Below are positions 35,041-43,338 of a DNA stretch of 64,000 nt, piece by piece. A model generated the notes under the pieces. It did not search any database. It saw nothing but the letters and a program-made list of their open reading frames with translations, and had not been told where the DNA came from. Within the stretch, counting starts at the first letter, position 1; every line of letters begins with the position of its first letter. The position numbers and the translations under genes were made by a program. This DNA comes from CAZMNY01 sp964635375 (GTDB taxonomy: Bacteria > Planctomycetota > Planctomycetia > Pirellulales > Pirellulaceae), in NCBI GenBank assembly GCA_964635375.1, contig CAZWOU010000011.1, positions 1-64,000 on the forward strand. The letters are read 5' to 3'.

Positions 35041-36216
35041 TCAGCTGATGGCCGCCAGGCCGACTTTCAGCGCATCGTTGATATAGTCGGCCGATTCCAC
35101 ACCGATTGAAAGACGAATCGTGCCCTCATCGAATCCGAGAATTCGTTGATCTTCGGGCTCGACGCTGCGATGGCTCGTAGACAAGGGATGGCTCAGGGTC
35201 GTGCAGATCTCGCCAAGCGAAGGGGCAAACGGGATGCGATCGGCTACGGCTGCAATGAACTGATCGACGCTCCGGCGGCCCCCGGCTAGGTGAAAGGTGA
35301 CGATGTTCCCCCCACAAGAGAGCACTCGGGCGGAAATCTCGGCGTCTGGGTGATTCGCCAAAGTAGGATAGTCGACCGACCGAACCCGGGCCTGCTCGCT
35401 CAGCCAACGAGCGGCGCCCAGTGCCGACTCGCTCGCTCGGCCCATCCGCAGCGGCAAGGTGGCCAACCCGCGAGACGCCAGGAAACAGTCAAATGGAGGC
35501 GAGGACAGCCCCCAGGTCGAGACGACCGCCGGGATCCGCTGCCAAAGTCGTTCGCTGCCGCAGAGAAAACCGAGCATGGCGTCGCTGTGCCCATTGATCA
35601 TCTTGGTCACGCTCTCCATCACCAAGTCCGCTCCGTGCTCGATCGGGCGACAATGAATCGGCGTGGCGAACGTGTTGTCGACTAACAGCGCAGCGCCCCG
35701 ATCGTGAGCCAATCGAGACAGCTTCGGCAGATCGGCGACTCGCAAAGTCGGGTTGCTGACTGTCTCCACCACCAGCAAGTCCGTCTCCTCTGAAACCGCC
35801 CGGGCAACCGCCGTTAGGTCGCATGTGTCGACGATATCACAGCGAACGCCAAACCGCTCCGCCTCTGACTTCAGCAGTGTTGAACTGGCGCCGTAGAGCC
35901 GGTTGCTCGCCACGATGCGCGAACCGGATTGCAGGATCGCCAACACCGCAGCGGCCATCGCCGCCATGCCGGACGACGTCATGATCGCCCGATCAGCCCC
36001 ATGCAACTCGCGCAGCTTCTCCGCGAGCTGGTCCTCGTTGGGGTGCCGCTCGCGCTGGTAGACATACCCCGATTCCTCACCGTCGAGCAACCGCTCAGCT
36101 TGTTGAGTCGATTGGCAACTCCAAACCGACGACGGATAAATCGCCGGCGCCATGGGGCGCGTCCCCGACGCTGGCGCCAAATCGGGCCGCGGGCAGATAT
36201 CGTCCGGTTTCGGCAT
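35041..36216 (-). CDS. Cys/Met metabolism PLP-dependent trans-sulfuration enzyme
   Basis: A 391-residue member of the cystathionine gamma-synthase / beta-lyase / methionine gamma-lyase family. The PLP lysine is in ESVTKMINGHSD (Lys205). Phosphate-binding SSGMAAM, the stacking Tyr in LYGASS and the conserved DNTFATP are present, as is the C-terminal LSIGVESADYI. Sequence alone does not separate synthase from lyase. ATG 36216 is preceded by AGGG at six bases; a GTG at 36258 (405 residues) with GAGG upstream is a real alternative. There is no sulfur-metabolism gene next to it. A 13-nt repeat array lies upstream. Confidence 0.9.
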   Translation of the reverse strand: MPKPDDICPRPDLAPASGTRPMAPAIYPSSVWSCQSTQQAERLLDGEESGYVYQRERHPNEDQLAEKLRELHGADRAIMTSSGMAAMAAAVLAILQSGSRIVASNRLYGASSTLLKSEAERFGVRCDIVDTCDLTAVARAVSEETDLLVVETVSNPTLRVADLPKLSRLAHDRGAALLVDNTFATPIHCRPIEHGADLVMESVTKMINGHSDAMLGFLCGSERLWQRIPAVVSTWGLSSPPFDCFLASRGLATLPLRMGRASESALGAARWLSEQARVRSVDYPTLANHPDAEISARVLSCGGNIVTFHLAGGRRSVDQFIAAVADRIPFAPSLGEICTTLSHPLSTSHRSVEPEDQRILGFDEGTIRLSIGVESADYINDALKVGLAAIS

Positions 36217-36366
36217 CTCTTTCCCTGGGGTCAAGTAAAGAATGAACTCGGTATCCACTTCCTACTTCCTCTTCGCGATCTTAATCTTACTCGCCTCCGC
36301 CACCTGGCGCGAGAATGGGAATCCAGATTTCGATCAAGAAGCTCAGCCGGGGACCTCCAGCTGACT

Positions 36367-36418
36367 CAGCGTAGAAAGACAGTGTAGGAAGACAGCGTAG
36401 AAAGACAGCGTAGGAATA
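36367..36418. repeat. 13-nt tandem repeat, four copies
   Basis: CAGCGTAGAAAGA, CAGTGTAGGAAGA, CAGCGTAGAAAGA, CAGCGTAGGAATA in exact 13-base register (36367-36418). It sits between the divergent trans-sulfuration and His-rich genes. Each unit contains GTAG, so TAG recurs through the frames on the plus strand. Confidence 0.85.
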
Positions 36419-36477
36419 GACCATCCTCACGCCTGAGGCGGTAGACTCGCTTTTCGCGTCGACGTCCCCGCCTGTGC

Positions 36478-36483
36478 TACAAT
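36478..36483 (+). promoter_or_regulatory. Possible -10 element (TACAAT)
   Basis: TACAAT 38 bases before the start of the His-rich protein gene, identical to the -10 hexamer proposed at 4167-4172. The upstream TTTTCG is a poor -35. Confidence 0.3.
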
Positions 36484-36520
36484 TGCGAATTGGATCAGTT
36501 TCGTCTCGTGGAGAATAACT

Positions 36521-37381
36521 ATGAAAACATTGCATAATCGTCTGTCTGGCCTACTGGTCATCGGCTTCATATTGGTTGTCGGAGTCACAACTTGGTTCGC
36601 AGCAGTCGCCGATGACGATCGCCACGCGGATCGCGCCAAGGCGGAACGAGACGGTGACTTCGACCAATCCGACGATCGCGGACGAGCCATCGAACGCCTC
36701 CGCCGACTGCGCGAAGAAATCGAACACCACGAACGCGCTCGACGCGATGACAAGGATGGCCACGCTCGGCACGAACACGACGGCCACAATCACGATGACG
36801 ACGCTCGGCACGAACACGACGGTCACGATCACGGTGACCACGCTCGGCGCGAACACGATGACCACGAACACGACGGCCATCATCGGCGCGAACACGACGG
36901 TCACGATCACGATGGCCACGCTCGGCGCGAACACGACGGTCCAGGGGAGCACGATTTCGAGCGGCGTCGGATGGAAATGGCGGTTCACGAGATGGAAATG
37001 GAGCTGCGGTCGCGCGAGCGAACGATGGTGCTCCATGCGGCGGAGATGGCTGAGGACGAGTTTGCCTCGAGCGTAATCGCCGTGAAGATGATCGCCGAAA
37101 GCGAAGACGCCGAGAGCGCAATCGAGTCGCTTCAAGACTTGGCGAACGAAGTCGAGAACGCGGGGCTGCGGCGCCACATTCAGTTTCAGCTGGCCGAACT
37201 ATGGCGCCGCGTCGGTCATCATCGCGAGTCGGTGAAGGTGCTCTCGGACATTGTCCGCCAGGCCAACCTCGACGACGACGATGAAGATGACGACGAAGAA
37301 GAATATGACGAAGACGACCGCGAAGAGGAAGAGAGGCGACGAGAACTAGACGGGCCGGATGAGCTCGACGACAGGCGGTGA
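36521..37381 (+). CDS. Secreted/anchored His-Asp-rich repeat protein
   Basis: A 286-residue protein. It has an N-terminal hydrophobic segment (about 9-29, SGLLVIGFILVVGVTTWFAA), probably a signal or anchor. Residues 82-145 form five units of 13 residues in exact register: ARHEHDGHNHDDD, ARHEHDGHDHGDH, ARREHDDHEHDGH, HRREHDGHDHDGH and a partial ARREHDGPGEHD. A helical domain (about 150-245) follows, then a nearly pure Asp/Glu tail (about 250-286). The His/Asp repeats should bind divalent metal ions such as Zn, Ni or Cu; this is inference. GGAG lies seven bases before the ATG. No metal transporter or regulator is adjacent. No family recognised. Confidence 0.85.
   Translation: MKTLHNRLSGLLVIGFILVVGVTTWFAAVADDDRHADRAKAERDGDFDQSDDRGRAIERLRRLREEIEHHERARRDDKDGHARHEHDGHNHDDDARHEHDGHDHGDHARREHDDHEHDGHHRREHDGHDHDGHARREHDGPGEHDFERRRMEMAVHEMEMELRSRERTMVLHAAEMAEDEFASSVIAVKMIAESEDAESAIESLQDLANEVENAGLRRHIQFQLAELWRRVGHHRESVKVLSDIVRQANLDDDDEDDDEEEYDEDDREEEERRRELDGPDELDDRR
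36764..36958 (+). repeat. 39-bp coding tandem repeat (13-residue period, five units)
   Basis: DNA underlying the His/Asp repeats, units starting at 36764, 36803, 36842, 36881 and 36920. Because the codons are CAC/GAC/CGC-rich, other frames on both strands also stay open, giving false long reading frames. Confidence 0.85.
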
Positions 37382-37401
37382 GTCGACGATCGGCGCCGCG
37401 G

Positions 37402-38361
37402 TCAGTGGCGGTTGAGGAAATGAGCCATTCGATCGGGGAAATCGGTGGATGCGCCATCGGCGTTGGCGCGGCTCAGGACCAGATTGAGCAGTTCCTCGAA
37501 GTCATCCACAAATGGCGGCAGCCGGTCGGTCCTCAGCGTGTGCGGGAAGACTTTCAGTTTATGCTTGTGGGCCACGTCGACCAAATCGGTAAACACAATC
37601 CGGTTTTCCTTGTCGCGGCCTGTTACGAGATGTTCCACGGTCGGCCCTATCGAGTCGGCGTATGTGGCGATCGCCCGCAGGCCTTCGGCGGTCGTCATGG
37701 GGTCTTCGGCGGAACCGCAGATGCGTTGGCAGAGTGGAAGATTGCAGGCGTGCTTCTTCCGAATCTGTTTGAGCGCGTCGGCCTCGACAGATTGCACAAT
37801 CGCAGCGTCATCTCGTTTCGTGTAGCCATATTGCTTTAGCACTTCCGCGACTCGCCCAGTGATGTCTCGACCCTGCTGGAGATGCCAGACGGGCGCAGTG
37901 ATCCCCACAAATAGCCCGACCTCGCGGTTTCTGCTGTGGTTCAGCCCCTGTATCAACTCGATCTCTTCGTCCAACGTGTTCAGCCGGAATTGGCCCAAGC
38001 GGAGCGGAAATCTTCGAGCGAATACCGCCTTGCCCGTTTCACGGTCAATGCGTTCGTGAGCGCGCAGCGCCTTGATTTCCTCCCAAGTGAAGTCGAGTGC
38101 GTAGAACTGTCCATCCTCACGCGCCCGGCTGGGAAAGATCTGCTTGACGTTGGTGACGGCATCGAGCTGAACATCATGAAGCACGAGCAGCCGGTCATCG
38201 TTCGTCAGAACGACGTCTTGTTCCAGGTAGTCGGCGCCCATCCCGCAGGCCAACGCCTTCGCTTCCAGCGTATGTTCCGGCAGATAGCCACAGGCGCCGC
38301 GATGGGCGATGATTAGTTTGGTCGAAGCGGCGAACGCCGAGCTGGATGGAATGGGGGCCAT
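37402..38361 (-). CDS. GlpQ-type glycerophosphodiester phosphodiesterase, altered active site
   Basis: A 319-residue GDPD TIM barrel close to the GlpQ form. HRG (20-22), PEH (28-30), EQD (47-49) and LHD (61-63) are present as expected. The conserved PEIK of the barrel, which supplies a metal-ligand Glu and a Lys, is replaced by VGIT (152-155) before the otherwise typical APVWHLQQGRDIT. The reaction expected for the family is hydrolysis of glycerophosphodiesters to glycerol 3-phosphate and an alcohol, but the change makes activity uncertain. There is no clear signal peptide, although GlpQ is normally exported. The start at 38361 (MAPIPSSS) has a weak ribosome site; a start up to 38406 is possible. 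Confidence 0.85.
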   Translation of the reverse strand: MAPIPSSSAFAASTKLIIAHRGACGYLPEHTLEAKALACGMGADYLEQDVVLTNDDRLLVLHDVQLDAVTNVKQIFPSRAREDGQFYALDFTWEEIKALRAHERIDRETGKAVFARRFPLRLGQFRLNTLDEEIELIQGLNHSRNREVGLFVGITAPVWHLQQGRDITGRVAEVLKQYGYTKRDDAAIVQSVEADALKQIRKKHACNLPLCQRICGSAEDPMTTAEGLRAIATYADSIGPTVEHLVTGRDKENRIVFTDLVDVAHKHKLKVFPHTLRTDRLPPFVDDFEELLNLVLSRANADGASTDFPDRMAHFLNRH

Positions 38362-38424
38362 GACGGAGACTCGAAAAACCAGGTTCTGTTTGGAGCGTGG
38401 CCCCACAAAGGTGTGGCGACCATG

Positions 38425-38454
38425 GGCGACTAGGGTTCCGGCGACTAGGGTTCT
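38425..38454. repeat. Stop-codon-spanning 15-nt duplication
   Basis: GGCGACTAGGGTTCC (38425-38439) and GGCGACTAGGGTTCT (38440-38454). On the minus strand the second copy contains the kinase's TAG stop, and the first gives another TAG exactly five codons later in the same frame. Confidence 0.85.
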
Positions 38455-40265
38455 GGCCGCGCTTGCGTCGAGAAGCTCAGACCGTGCACTATCGGAAACC
38501 GGTCTCGCAGCCGTTCGTAAAGGATGCGTTGAGTGACCATCACGCCATGTTCGGTCTTATCGACAGTCTGGAAGTTAGGTGCTCGATCCCGGTTGCCGGT
38601 CAACTGGATTTGACCATTGTGAAAATGAACCACGCCGCTCTCTGCGATGGTCGGCTGGCGAGGCAGGTCGTCGAACAGAGTCTGCAGTCGAACGTTGGCG
38701 GGGAGCGGTTCTTCGCTTGCGAACACAATGACTGACTCGCTGCAGGATCGTTCGACCTGCATCTTCCAAAACGAGTCGACGCCGTCAGGGAGCCCCAGCG
38801 ATTGGACCGGTGAAGGGCGCCGTCGATTGTTCCAGTCGCCGTTGGACCAGGGGTAGATCGGCGTCGCCTCCCCATCGCCGTCCACCCAGACGACATAGAC
38901 ATTGGCCTCGCGCGACAGTTTCAGCTGAAATCGAATCGAGTCGTCAGCGCCGGCGGCCGGGGCGTCAGTCGAACCAAGCTGCGACCAGAAGTCCTGGCGC
39001 AGGACCAGTAATTCAGATTCGGCTTGCAGGGCGGGCTGCTTCATGGAGGGCGAGCAGAAGAAGCCGGCGACCAGCAGGGCGAGCAGGAAAGTGATTGCGA
39101 GTGAGGCCGCCATCTTGCCGCGGCTGGACAACTTCGGTTCCAGAAAACGGCCCAGTGCCGCTTGCAGATCCTGTGCGGTCGAAAACCGATCGTGTGGGGA
39201 TTTCTCCAAGCAACAGAGACAAATGGACTCGAGTTCCTCGGGGAGCGAGTTTTCGATTTGACGAGGCGGCGTGGGGCAATGCGACTGAATCGCGTCGACC
39301 AACTCCTCAAAGCCGGACCCGTCGAACGGCCTGACGCCGGTAAGGCCCTCGTAGAGAATCACGCCCAACGCCCAGACATCGACGCGGGCATCCGATTGCC
39401 GCGCGTCGCCGCGAGTCTGCTCGGGCGCCAAGTAAGGAGGCGACCCTGCCACTTCACCCTGTTCCGCAGGCCGCAAATGCTGGTGGGTCGCCAAACCGAA
39501 ATCGGTAATCACGGGTCGTGCACCAGATTCCAAGAGAACATTGTTCGGCTGGAGGTCGCGGTGCACGACGCCCTGCTCGTGGGCGTATTGGGCGGCGCGA
39601 GCCAATTCGAAGACGATTTCCGCCAGGCGTTTTGGCGGAATCGGCCCGTACTTCATCAAGCTCCGCAGCGACTCGCCCTCAATATACTGATACACCAGAT
39701 AGGGCCGCCCAGACTCGTCTTCCTCGACGTCGTATACCGATGCGATTCCCTCGTGATCCAAGGTCGCCGCTAAGCGAGCTTCGTCGATCAACATCTGCTT
39801 GGACTCGGCCGTGGCGACAATGTCGGGCCGCAACGTCTTGATTGCCACTTGGCGGGAGAGCTGATCGTCTTGGGCAAGAAACACCGCCCCGAAACCGCCT
39901 CGCCCCAACTCGCGCACCACCGTGTACCGGCCAACTCGCTGCCCCGTTTGAAGCGGATGAATAGCCGACACCGTGGGCCGGCGCCGAAAGACGGCCCGGA
40001 TGACGTCTCGATACGCCGGCAGCCGTTTGGCGTAGCCAGCCTCGCTGGCCGACTCGCGTTTCATACCGTCATAGGCCAGGTCGAGCCGCAACAACTCGTA
40101 AACCAGCGACGGCCGATCCTTTGGATCAGCTTCCCCAACAAACTCCTCCAAGCTCGGATGGACTCCTTGCATCCAACAATCCTCGAAGCGCATGCATATC
40201 GCGTCGATTCGCTCCGTCGACTCCAACGGCATGGGTTCGGGGAAAGGTGATTTCGGTTCCGTCAC
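38445..40265 (-). CDS. Membrane Ser/Thr protein kinase (Hanks type)
   Basis: A 606-residue kinase. The catalytic domain (about 112-375) has the Gly loop GRGGFG (121-126), VAIK Lys143, DFG (255-257) and APEQ. The catalytic loop reads HRDLQPNN (235-242), with Gln239 where Ser/Thr kinases have Lys. A membrane segment lies at about 385-404 (SLAITFLLALLVAGFFC). The outer C-terminal part resembles DUF4384 (FQLKLSREANVYVVWVDGDGEATPIYPW). The start is GTG 40265, which overlaps the stop of the upstream ECF sigma gene (GTGA), so the two are translationally coupled. It probably controls or is controlled by that sigma factor. The stop codon lies in a 15-nt duplication. Confidence 0.92.
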   Translation of the reverse strand: MTEPKSPFPEPMPLESTERIDAICMRFEDCWMQGVHPSLEEFVGEADPKDRPSLVYELLRLDLAYDGMKRESASEAGYAKRLPAYRDVIRAVFRRRPTVSAIHPLQTGQRVGRYTVVRELGRGGFGAVFLAQDDQLSRQVAIKTLRPDIVATAESKQMLIDEARLAATLDHEGIASVYDVEEDESGRPYLVYQYIEGESLRSLMKYGPIPPKRLAEIVFELARAAQYAHEQGVVHRDLQPNNVLLESGARPVITDFGLATHQHLRPAEQGEVAGSPPYLAPEQTRGDARQSDARVDVWALGVILYEGLTGVRPFDGSGFEELVDAIQSHCPTPPRQIENSLPEELESICLCCLEKSPHDRFSTAQDLQAALGRFLEPKLSSRGKMAASLAITFLLALLVAGFFCSPSMKQPALQAESELLVLRQDFWSQLGSTDAPAAGADDSIRFQLKLSREANVYVVWVDGDGEATPIYPWSNGDWNNRRRPSPVQSLGLPDGVDSFWKMQVERSCSESVIVFASEEPLPANVRLQTLFDDLPRQPTIAESGVVHFHNGQIQLTGNRDRAPNFQTVDKTEHGVMVTQRILYERLRDRFPIVHGLSFSTQARPEP

Positions 40266-40837
40266 TCGTCCAGTCCCTCCCATTTCTGTCGGATCAATCG
40301 CAACCGCCGTTCGACCGTCGGCACAGAACGCCTTATCGCCGCAGCGATCTCCTGGTTCGTGCACCCATCCAGTCGATAAAGTGCGATCTCCCGCAACCCT
40401 TCATCCAACATCGACAACAAATGCTCTATCGTCTCCCTGTGCATGACGACGAAATCGGGCGTCGGCGAGTCGCCAGCATATTGGTCCATCGGCCCAGGAT
40501 TATGGCAGACGCGCTCGTTCGCTCGCTTCTTCCGGTTCTTGTTGCGAATCAAGTTGGTCGCTTTGCGCCGAGTAATCGACGAAAGCAGTTTCCAAAGCTC
40601 ATTGCGGTTCTGAAGGTCGGGAAACGAGCCGTTGTGCAGTCGACGAAAGAAGCTGTGGAAGGCGATGTTGACTACGTCCTCCTCGTCCTCCTCGCGACGC
40701 ACGTAGTCGGGCAAGGTCCGTGCCGCGATCTGTAAGAGACGCTTGTGGAATCGTTGCCAAATCGCGTCGGCGGCCCCCTCGCGACCATCCTGCAATTGCC
40801 TGATCCAGAAGCTGACGGACCCGCTTGATTCGGACAT
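40262..40837 (-). CDS. ECF-type RNA polymerase sigma factor
   Basis: A 191-residue sigma-70 family factor of the planctomycete ECF type. Region 2 (about 20-95) contains RREEDEEDVVNIAFHSFFRR, and region 4 (about 130-185) has the helix-turn-helix YRLDGCTNQEIAAAIRRSVPTVERRLRLIRQKW. There is no anti-sigma factor gene; instead the gene overlaps a membrane kinase gene by four bases, the arrangement seen in planctomycete ECF groups thought to be regulated by phosphorylation. The promoter region upstream (40838-41039) faces the divergent WYL-type regulator. Confidence 0.92.
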   Translation of the reverse strand: MSESSGSVSFWIRQLQDGREGAADAIWQRFHKRLLQIAARTLPDYVRREEDEEDVVNIAFHSFFRRLHNGSFPDLQNRNELWKLLSSITRRKATNLIRNKNRKKRANERVCHNPGPMDQYAGDSPTPDFVVMHRETIEHLLSMLDEGLREIALYRLDGCTNQEIAAAIRRSVPTVERRLRLIRQKWEGLDE

Positions 40838-41105
40838 GTCACGTTCCCAGTCAGAATATTCCAGTCAAGACAGCCGCGCCCCACCGCAAATCTTCTCAAT
40901 CCGATTCTCTAGCCTGTTGCGCCGCCAGGCATTCTAGTTGCAACTGAGCCGAGATGCGAAAGGAGTCCAATGGCGTTTGATGGGTAATTGCGTCAAAAAG
41001 CGATGGATTGGATAGAAAACGCGAGTTCGCGACAGGCTTGTGTCACCGATGACTAGGTCTTTCGGCTCGCCCGTCATCCATTTCATTCCCGACAAGGTGC
41101 ATGCC

Positions 41106-41855
41106 ATGCCTCCCGTTCCGGATGCAATCCTCGGCCGTCACGCCCGCGCAATCCGAATCCTCACTTGCCTGCAGTCCGGCCCAGGCTTTAACGCCGCCGA
41201 ACTCGCTCGACATCTCGGAGTAAGCCGCCGTACGATCTATCGCGACCTCAACTTGATCAAGGAGGCGGGGATCCACATTTGCTTTGATGAAAGACAGTCG
41301 GCCTACCGGTTGGAAAGAGACTCGCAGCAGCACCTGATTCCTACATTCGAAATCGACGATCTCTGCGACCTGCTGCTGACGTCTCACACTTCGATTATGA
41401 ACCGCTCGCCCGAATTGCATTCGGAGGCTCGGCAGGCGATGAGCAAACTGCTCTGCCTGTACCCGGCGGAGACCCGTAATCGCTTGTCGAGAATGATAAG
41501 CGGCTGTTTTGTGAGCCTTCCGGAACCCGCGTACGGCGAGGAGGATTGGCGGAAAGCAAAGCTCATCCTCGAGGCCATTGGCAGACAGGTCTGCATCCGA
41601 ACTTCGACGCTCGGCGACCATGGCCAGTCGTCGACCAAGATCGCGCCGTATCGGCTCGATATCGGCATCGATACGCTGCTGCTAACCGGCCGATCATCGT
41701 ACGACGCCGCCAAGGTGACTTTCCCTCTGGAATCGCTCGTCGATATTGAACTTACCGACGATCCCTTCCCTTCACCCCGCGCTGCAAGGTTTCTCAGCCA
41801 GGAGATCCGCCAGGACGAAGCGAGATCGCGCCGTCGGCTAGAATATGCATCTTGA
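41106..41855 (+). CDS. HTH/WYL-type transcriptional regulator (YafY-like)
   Basis: A 249-residue DNA-binding protein. The N-terminal helix-turn-helix (HTH_11/DeoR-like) is at about 10-55 (RILTCLQSGPGFNAAELARH, then LGVSRRTIYRDLNLIK). The C-terminal part (about 160-215) resembles a divergent WYL ligand-sensing domain (APYRLDIGIDTLLLTGRSS). ATG 41106 is chosen with AAGG eight bases upstream; GTG 41097 and GTG 41040 are in frame. Targets are unknown. It is divergent from the ECF sigma gene and convergent with the NtrC-type regulator. Confidence 0.83.
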   Translation: MPPVPDAILGRHARAIRILTCLQSGPGFNAAELARHLGVSRRTIYRDLNLIKEAGIHICFDERQSAYRLERDSQQHLIPTFEIDDLCDLLLTSHTSIMNRSPELHSEARQAMSKLLCLYPAETRNRLSRMISGCFVSLPEPAYGEEDWRKAKLILEAIGRQVCIRTSTLGDHGQSSTKIAPYRLDIGIDTLLLTGRSSYDAAKVTFPLESLVDIELTDDPFPSPRAARFLSQEIRQDEARSRRRLEYAS

Positions 41856-41898
41856 AATCACGTTGCCAGACACCTCGCTATACGTGATCTTGTTTGAG

Positions 41899-43338
41899 CT
41901 ACGGTCTCGGAGTGATCATGCCGTACTTCTTCATTTTCTTGTAGAGACCAACGCGACTAATTCCCAAAGCTCGCGCGGTCGCAGTACGGTTGGCGCCGTT
42001 GGCCCGCAAAGCATCCTCAAGAATCTCACGCTCCGTCGTGGCGACCCTCTCCGAAAGTGTCGACGCGCCGTTGGCCGACCCGCGAGGAGACTGTTGATGC
42101 AACAAAGAGACTGCCAAGTCCTGCGGAGTGAGCTCAGCTGTCTGGCAGAATAACACAGCTCGCCGAATGTGGTTCTTGAGCTCCCGAATGTTGCCCGGCC
42201 AATGGTAGGCCTTGAGCACCTCCAAGAATTCGGGATGCACGCGGCGAATTGAGATCTTGTGGTGCGAGCAGAACTCTTGAACGAATGCGAGCGTCAAAGG
42301 CACGATGTCCAGCGGTCGATCACGCAATGGAGGAATCGCGAACTCGAGTACGTTGAGTCGAAAATAGAGGTCAGGACGAAACTCGTTCTGATCCATAAGC
42401 TGCTTGAGGTCGACGTTGGAGGCCACGATCAGTCGCGTCCGGCTGCGGCGAGTTTCATTGGATCCAACCGGTTCGAATTCACCCGTTTCAATGACCCGCA
42501 ATAATTTCGCTTGCTGTTCGGGACCAACGGCGTCGATTTCGTCGAGCAACAGCGAACCGTCGTTGGCGGCTTCGAACTTCCCAACCTTGTTGCGATCCGC
42601 GCCAGTGAAGGCGCCTTTGACATGGCCAAACAACTCACTTTCAATCAAGTTCTGCGGGAGCGCGCCGCAGGCCACCGTCATCAATGTTTCGTTGCGACGC
42701 TCTGACAACTCATGGATCATGCGGGCAATCGTCGTCTTGCCTGTGCCTGTTTCGCCCACGAGTAAGAGAGCTACGTCGTGGGCCGCCATCCGCACCATCT
42801 GATCCACCATGGCGTATATGTTCGGCGTATACGTGCGGTACGACACCGACGCCGTTTGCACCGTTCGCGGCGTCTCGGGCCGCGCGCTCCGTGGGGTGCG
42901 ATTCAGCTGTGACAACATCTTTCCGTCGAGCGGAAGATCCAAATGGCCATGTACGGCCGTGTCGGCCAGTTGAGCCCATTCGCGGCCGTAACCCTTGTCT
43001 GAGATGGCCACGACTGGAACGCGACCACTGCTGGTCGAGAGCGACTTGAGTAGCGGGACGGGACTTTCTGTTGCCGAGTCGCCGCGGAAATCGAGAAAAA
43101 CCGAGGTCAATCGATTCTGCTGAATCTCCTGCTGGGCCTCATGGAACGACTCCACCATCCGTCCCTGACATCCGTGATCTTCCCACAACAGCCGCTTCAA
43201 ACGCCCGACCATTCGATCGTCGCGGCTGACAATCAGAGCCGTATCGCCAAAATTGATCGACGCAGTCGGTTTGCCCGTCGAGACCGAATTGGTCGAAGCC
43301 GGTAGGCCGTTGTCTCCCTGCTGTTGGGCTTGGTTCAT
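41899..43338 (-). CDS. Sigma-54-dependent Fis-family regulator with degenerate receiver
   Basis: A 479-residue NtrC-type activator. The N-terminal receiver-like domain (about 33-140) keeps Asp40/Asp41 and a possible phosphoacceptor Asp83 (VFLDFRGD) but lacks the usual Lys context. The AAA+ domain has Walker A GETGTGKT (195-202), sigma-54 contact loop GAFTGA (242-247) and Walker B LLLDEID (264-270). The Fis-type HTH is at the C-terminus (ANRTATARALGISRVGLYKKM). It activates promoters served by sigma-54. GGAGAGG precedes the ATG. No histidine kinase gene is adjacent. Its divergent neighbour, a small membrane protein gene, is a natural target candidate, but I could not find a clear -24/-12 element. 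Confidence 0.93.
   Translation of the reverse strand: MNQAQQQGDNGLPASTNSVSTGKPTASINFGDTALIVSRDDRMVGRLKRLLWEDHGCQGRMVESFHEAQQEIQQNRLTSVFLDFRGDSATESPVPLLKSLSTSSGRVPVVAISDKGYGREWAQLADTAVHGHLDLPLDGKMLSQLNRTPRSARPETPRTVQTASVSYRTYTPNIYAMVDQMVRMAAHDVALLLVGETGTGKTTIARMIHELSERRNETLMTVACGALPQNLIESELFGHVKGAFTGADRNKVGKFEAANDGSLLLDEIDAVGPEQQAKLLRVIETGEFEPVGSNETRRSRTRLIVASNVDLKQLMDQNEFRPDLYFRLNVLEFAIPPLRDRPLDIVPLTLAFVQEFCSHHKISIRRVHPEFLEVLKAYHWPGNIRELKNHIRRAVLFCQTAELTPQDLAVSLLHQQSPRGSANGASTLSERVATTEREILEDALRANGANRTATARALGISRVGLYKKMKKYGMITPRP

Noticed and set aside
35929..36387. Plus-strand 152-codon frame ending in the 13-nt repeat array
   Set aside because: Antisense to the trans-sulfuration enzyme for most of its length; the stop inside the repeat is tempting, but there is no coding support.
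36551..37177. Second minus-strand open frame over the same repeats, Val/Ile-rich
   Set aside because: Antisense reading of the His/Asp codons; composition mimics a membrane protein only because of the repeats.
36585..37457. Long open frame (290 codons) on the minus strand across the His-rich gene
   Set aside because: It exists because the 39-base repeats keep several frames open; it has no ribosome site or recognisable domain and is extremely Arg/Pro-rich.
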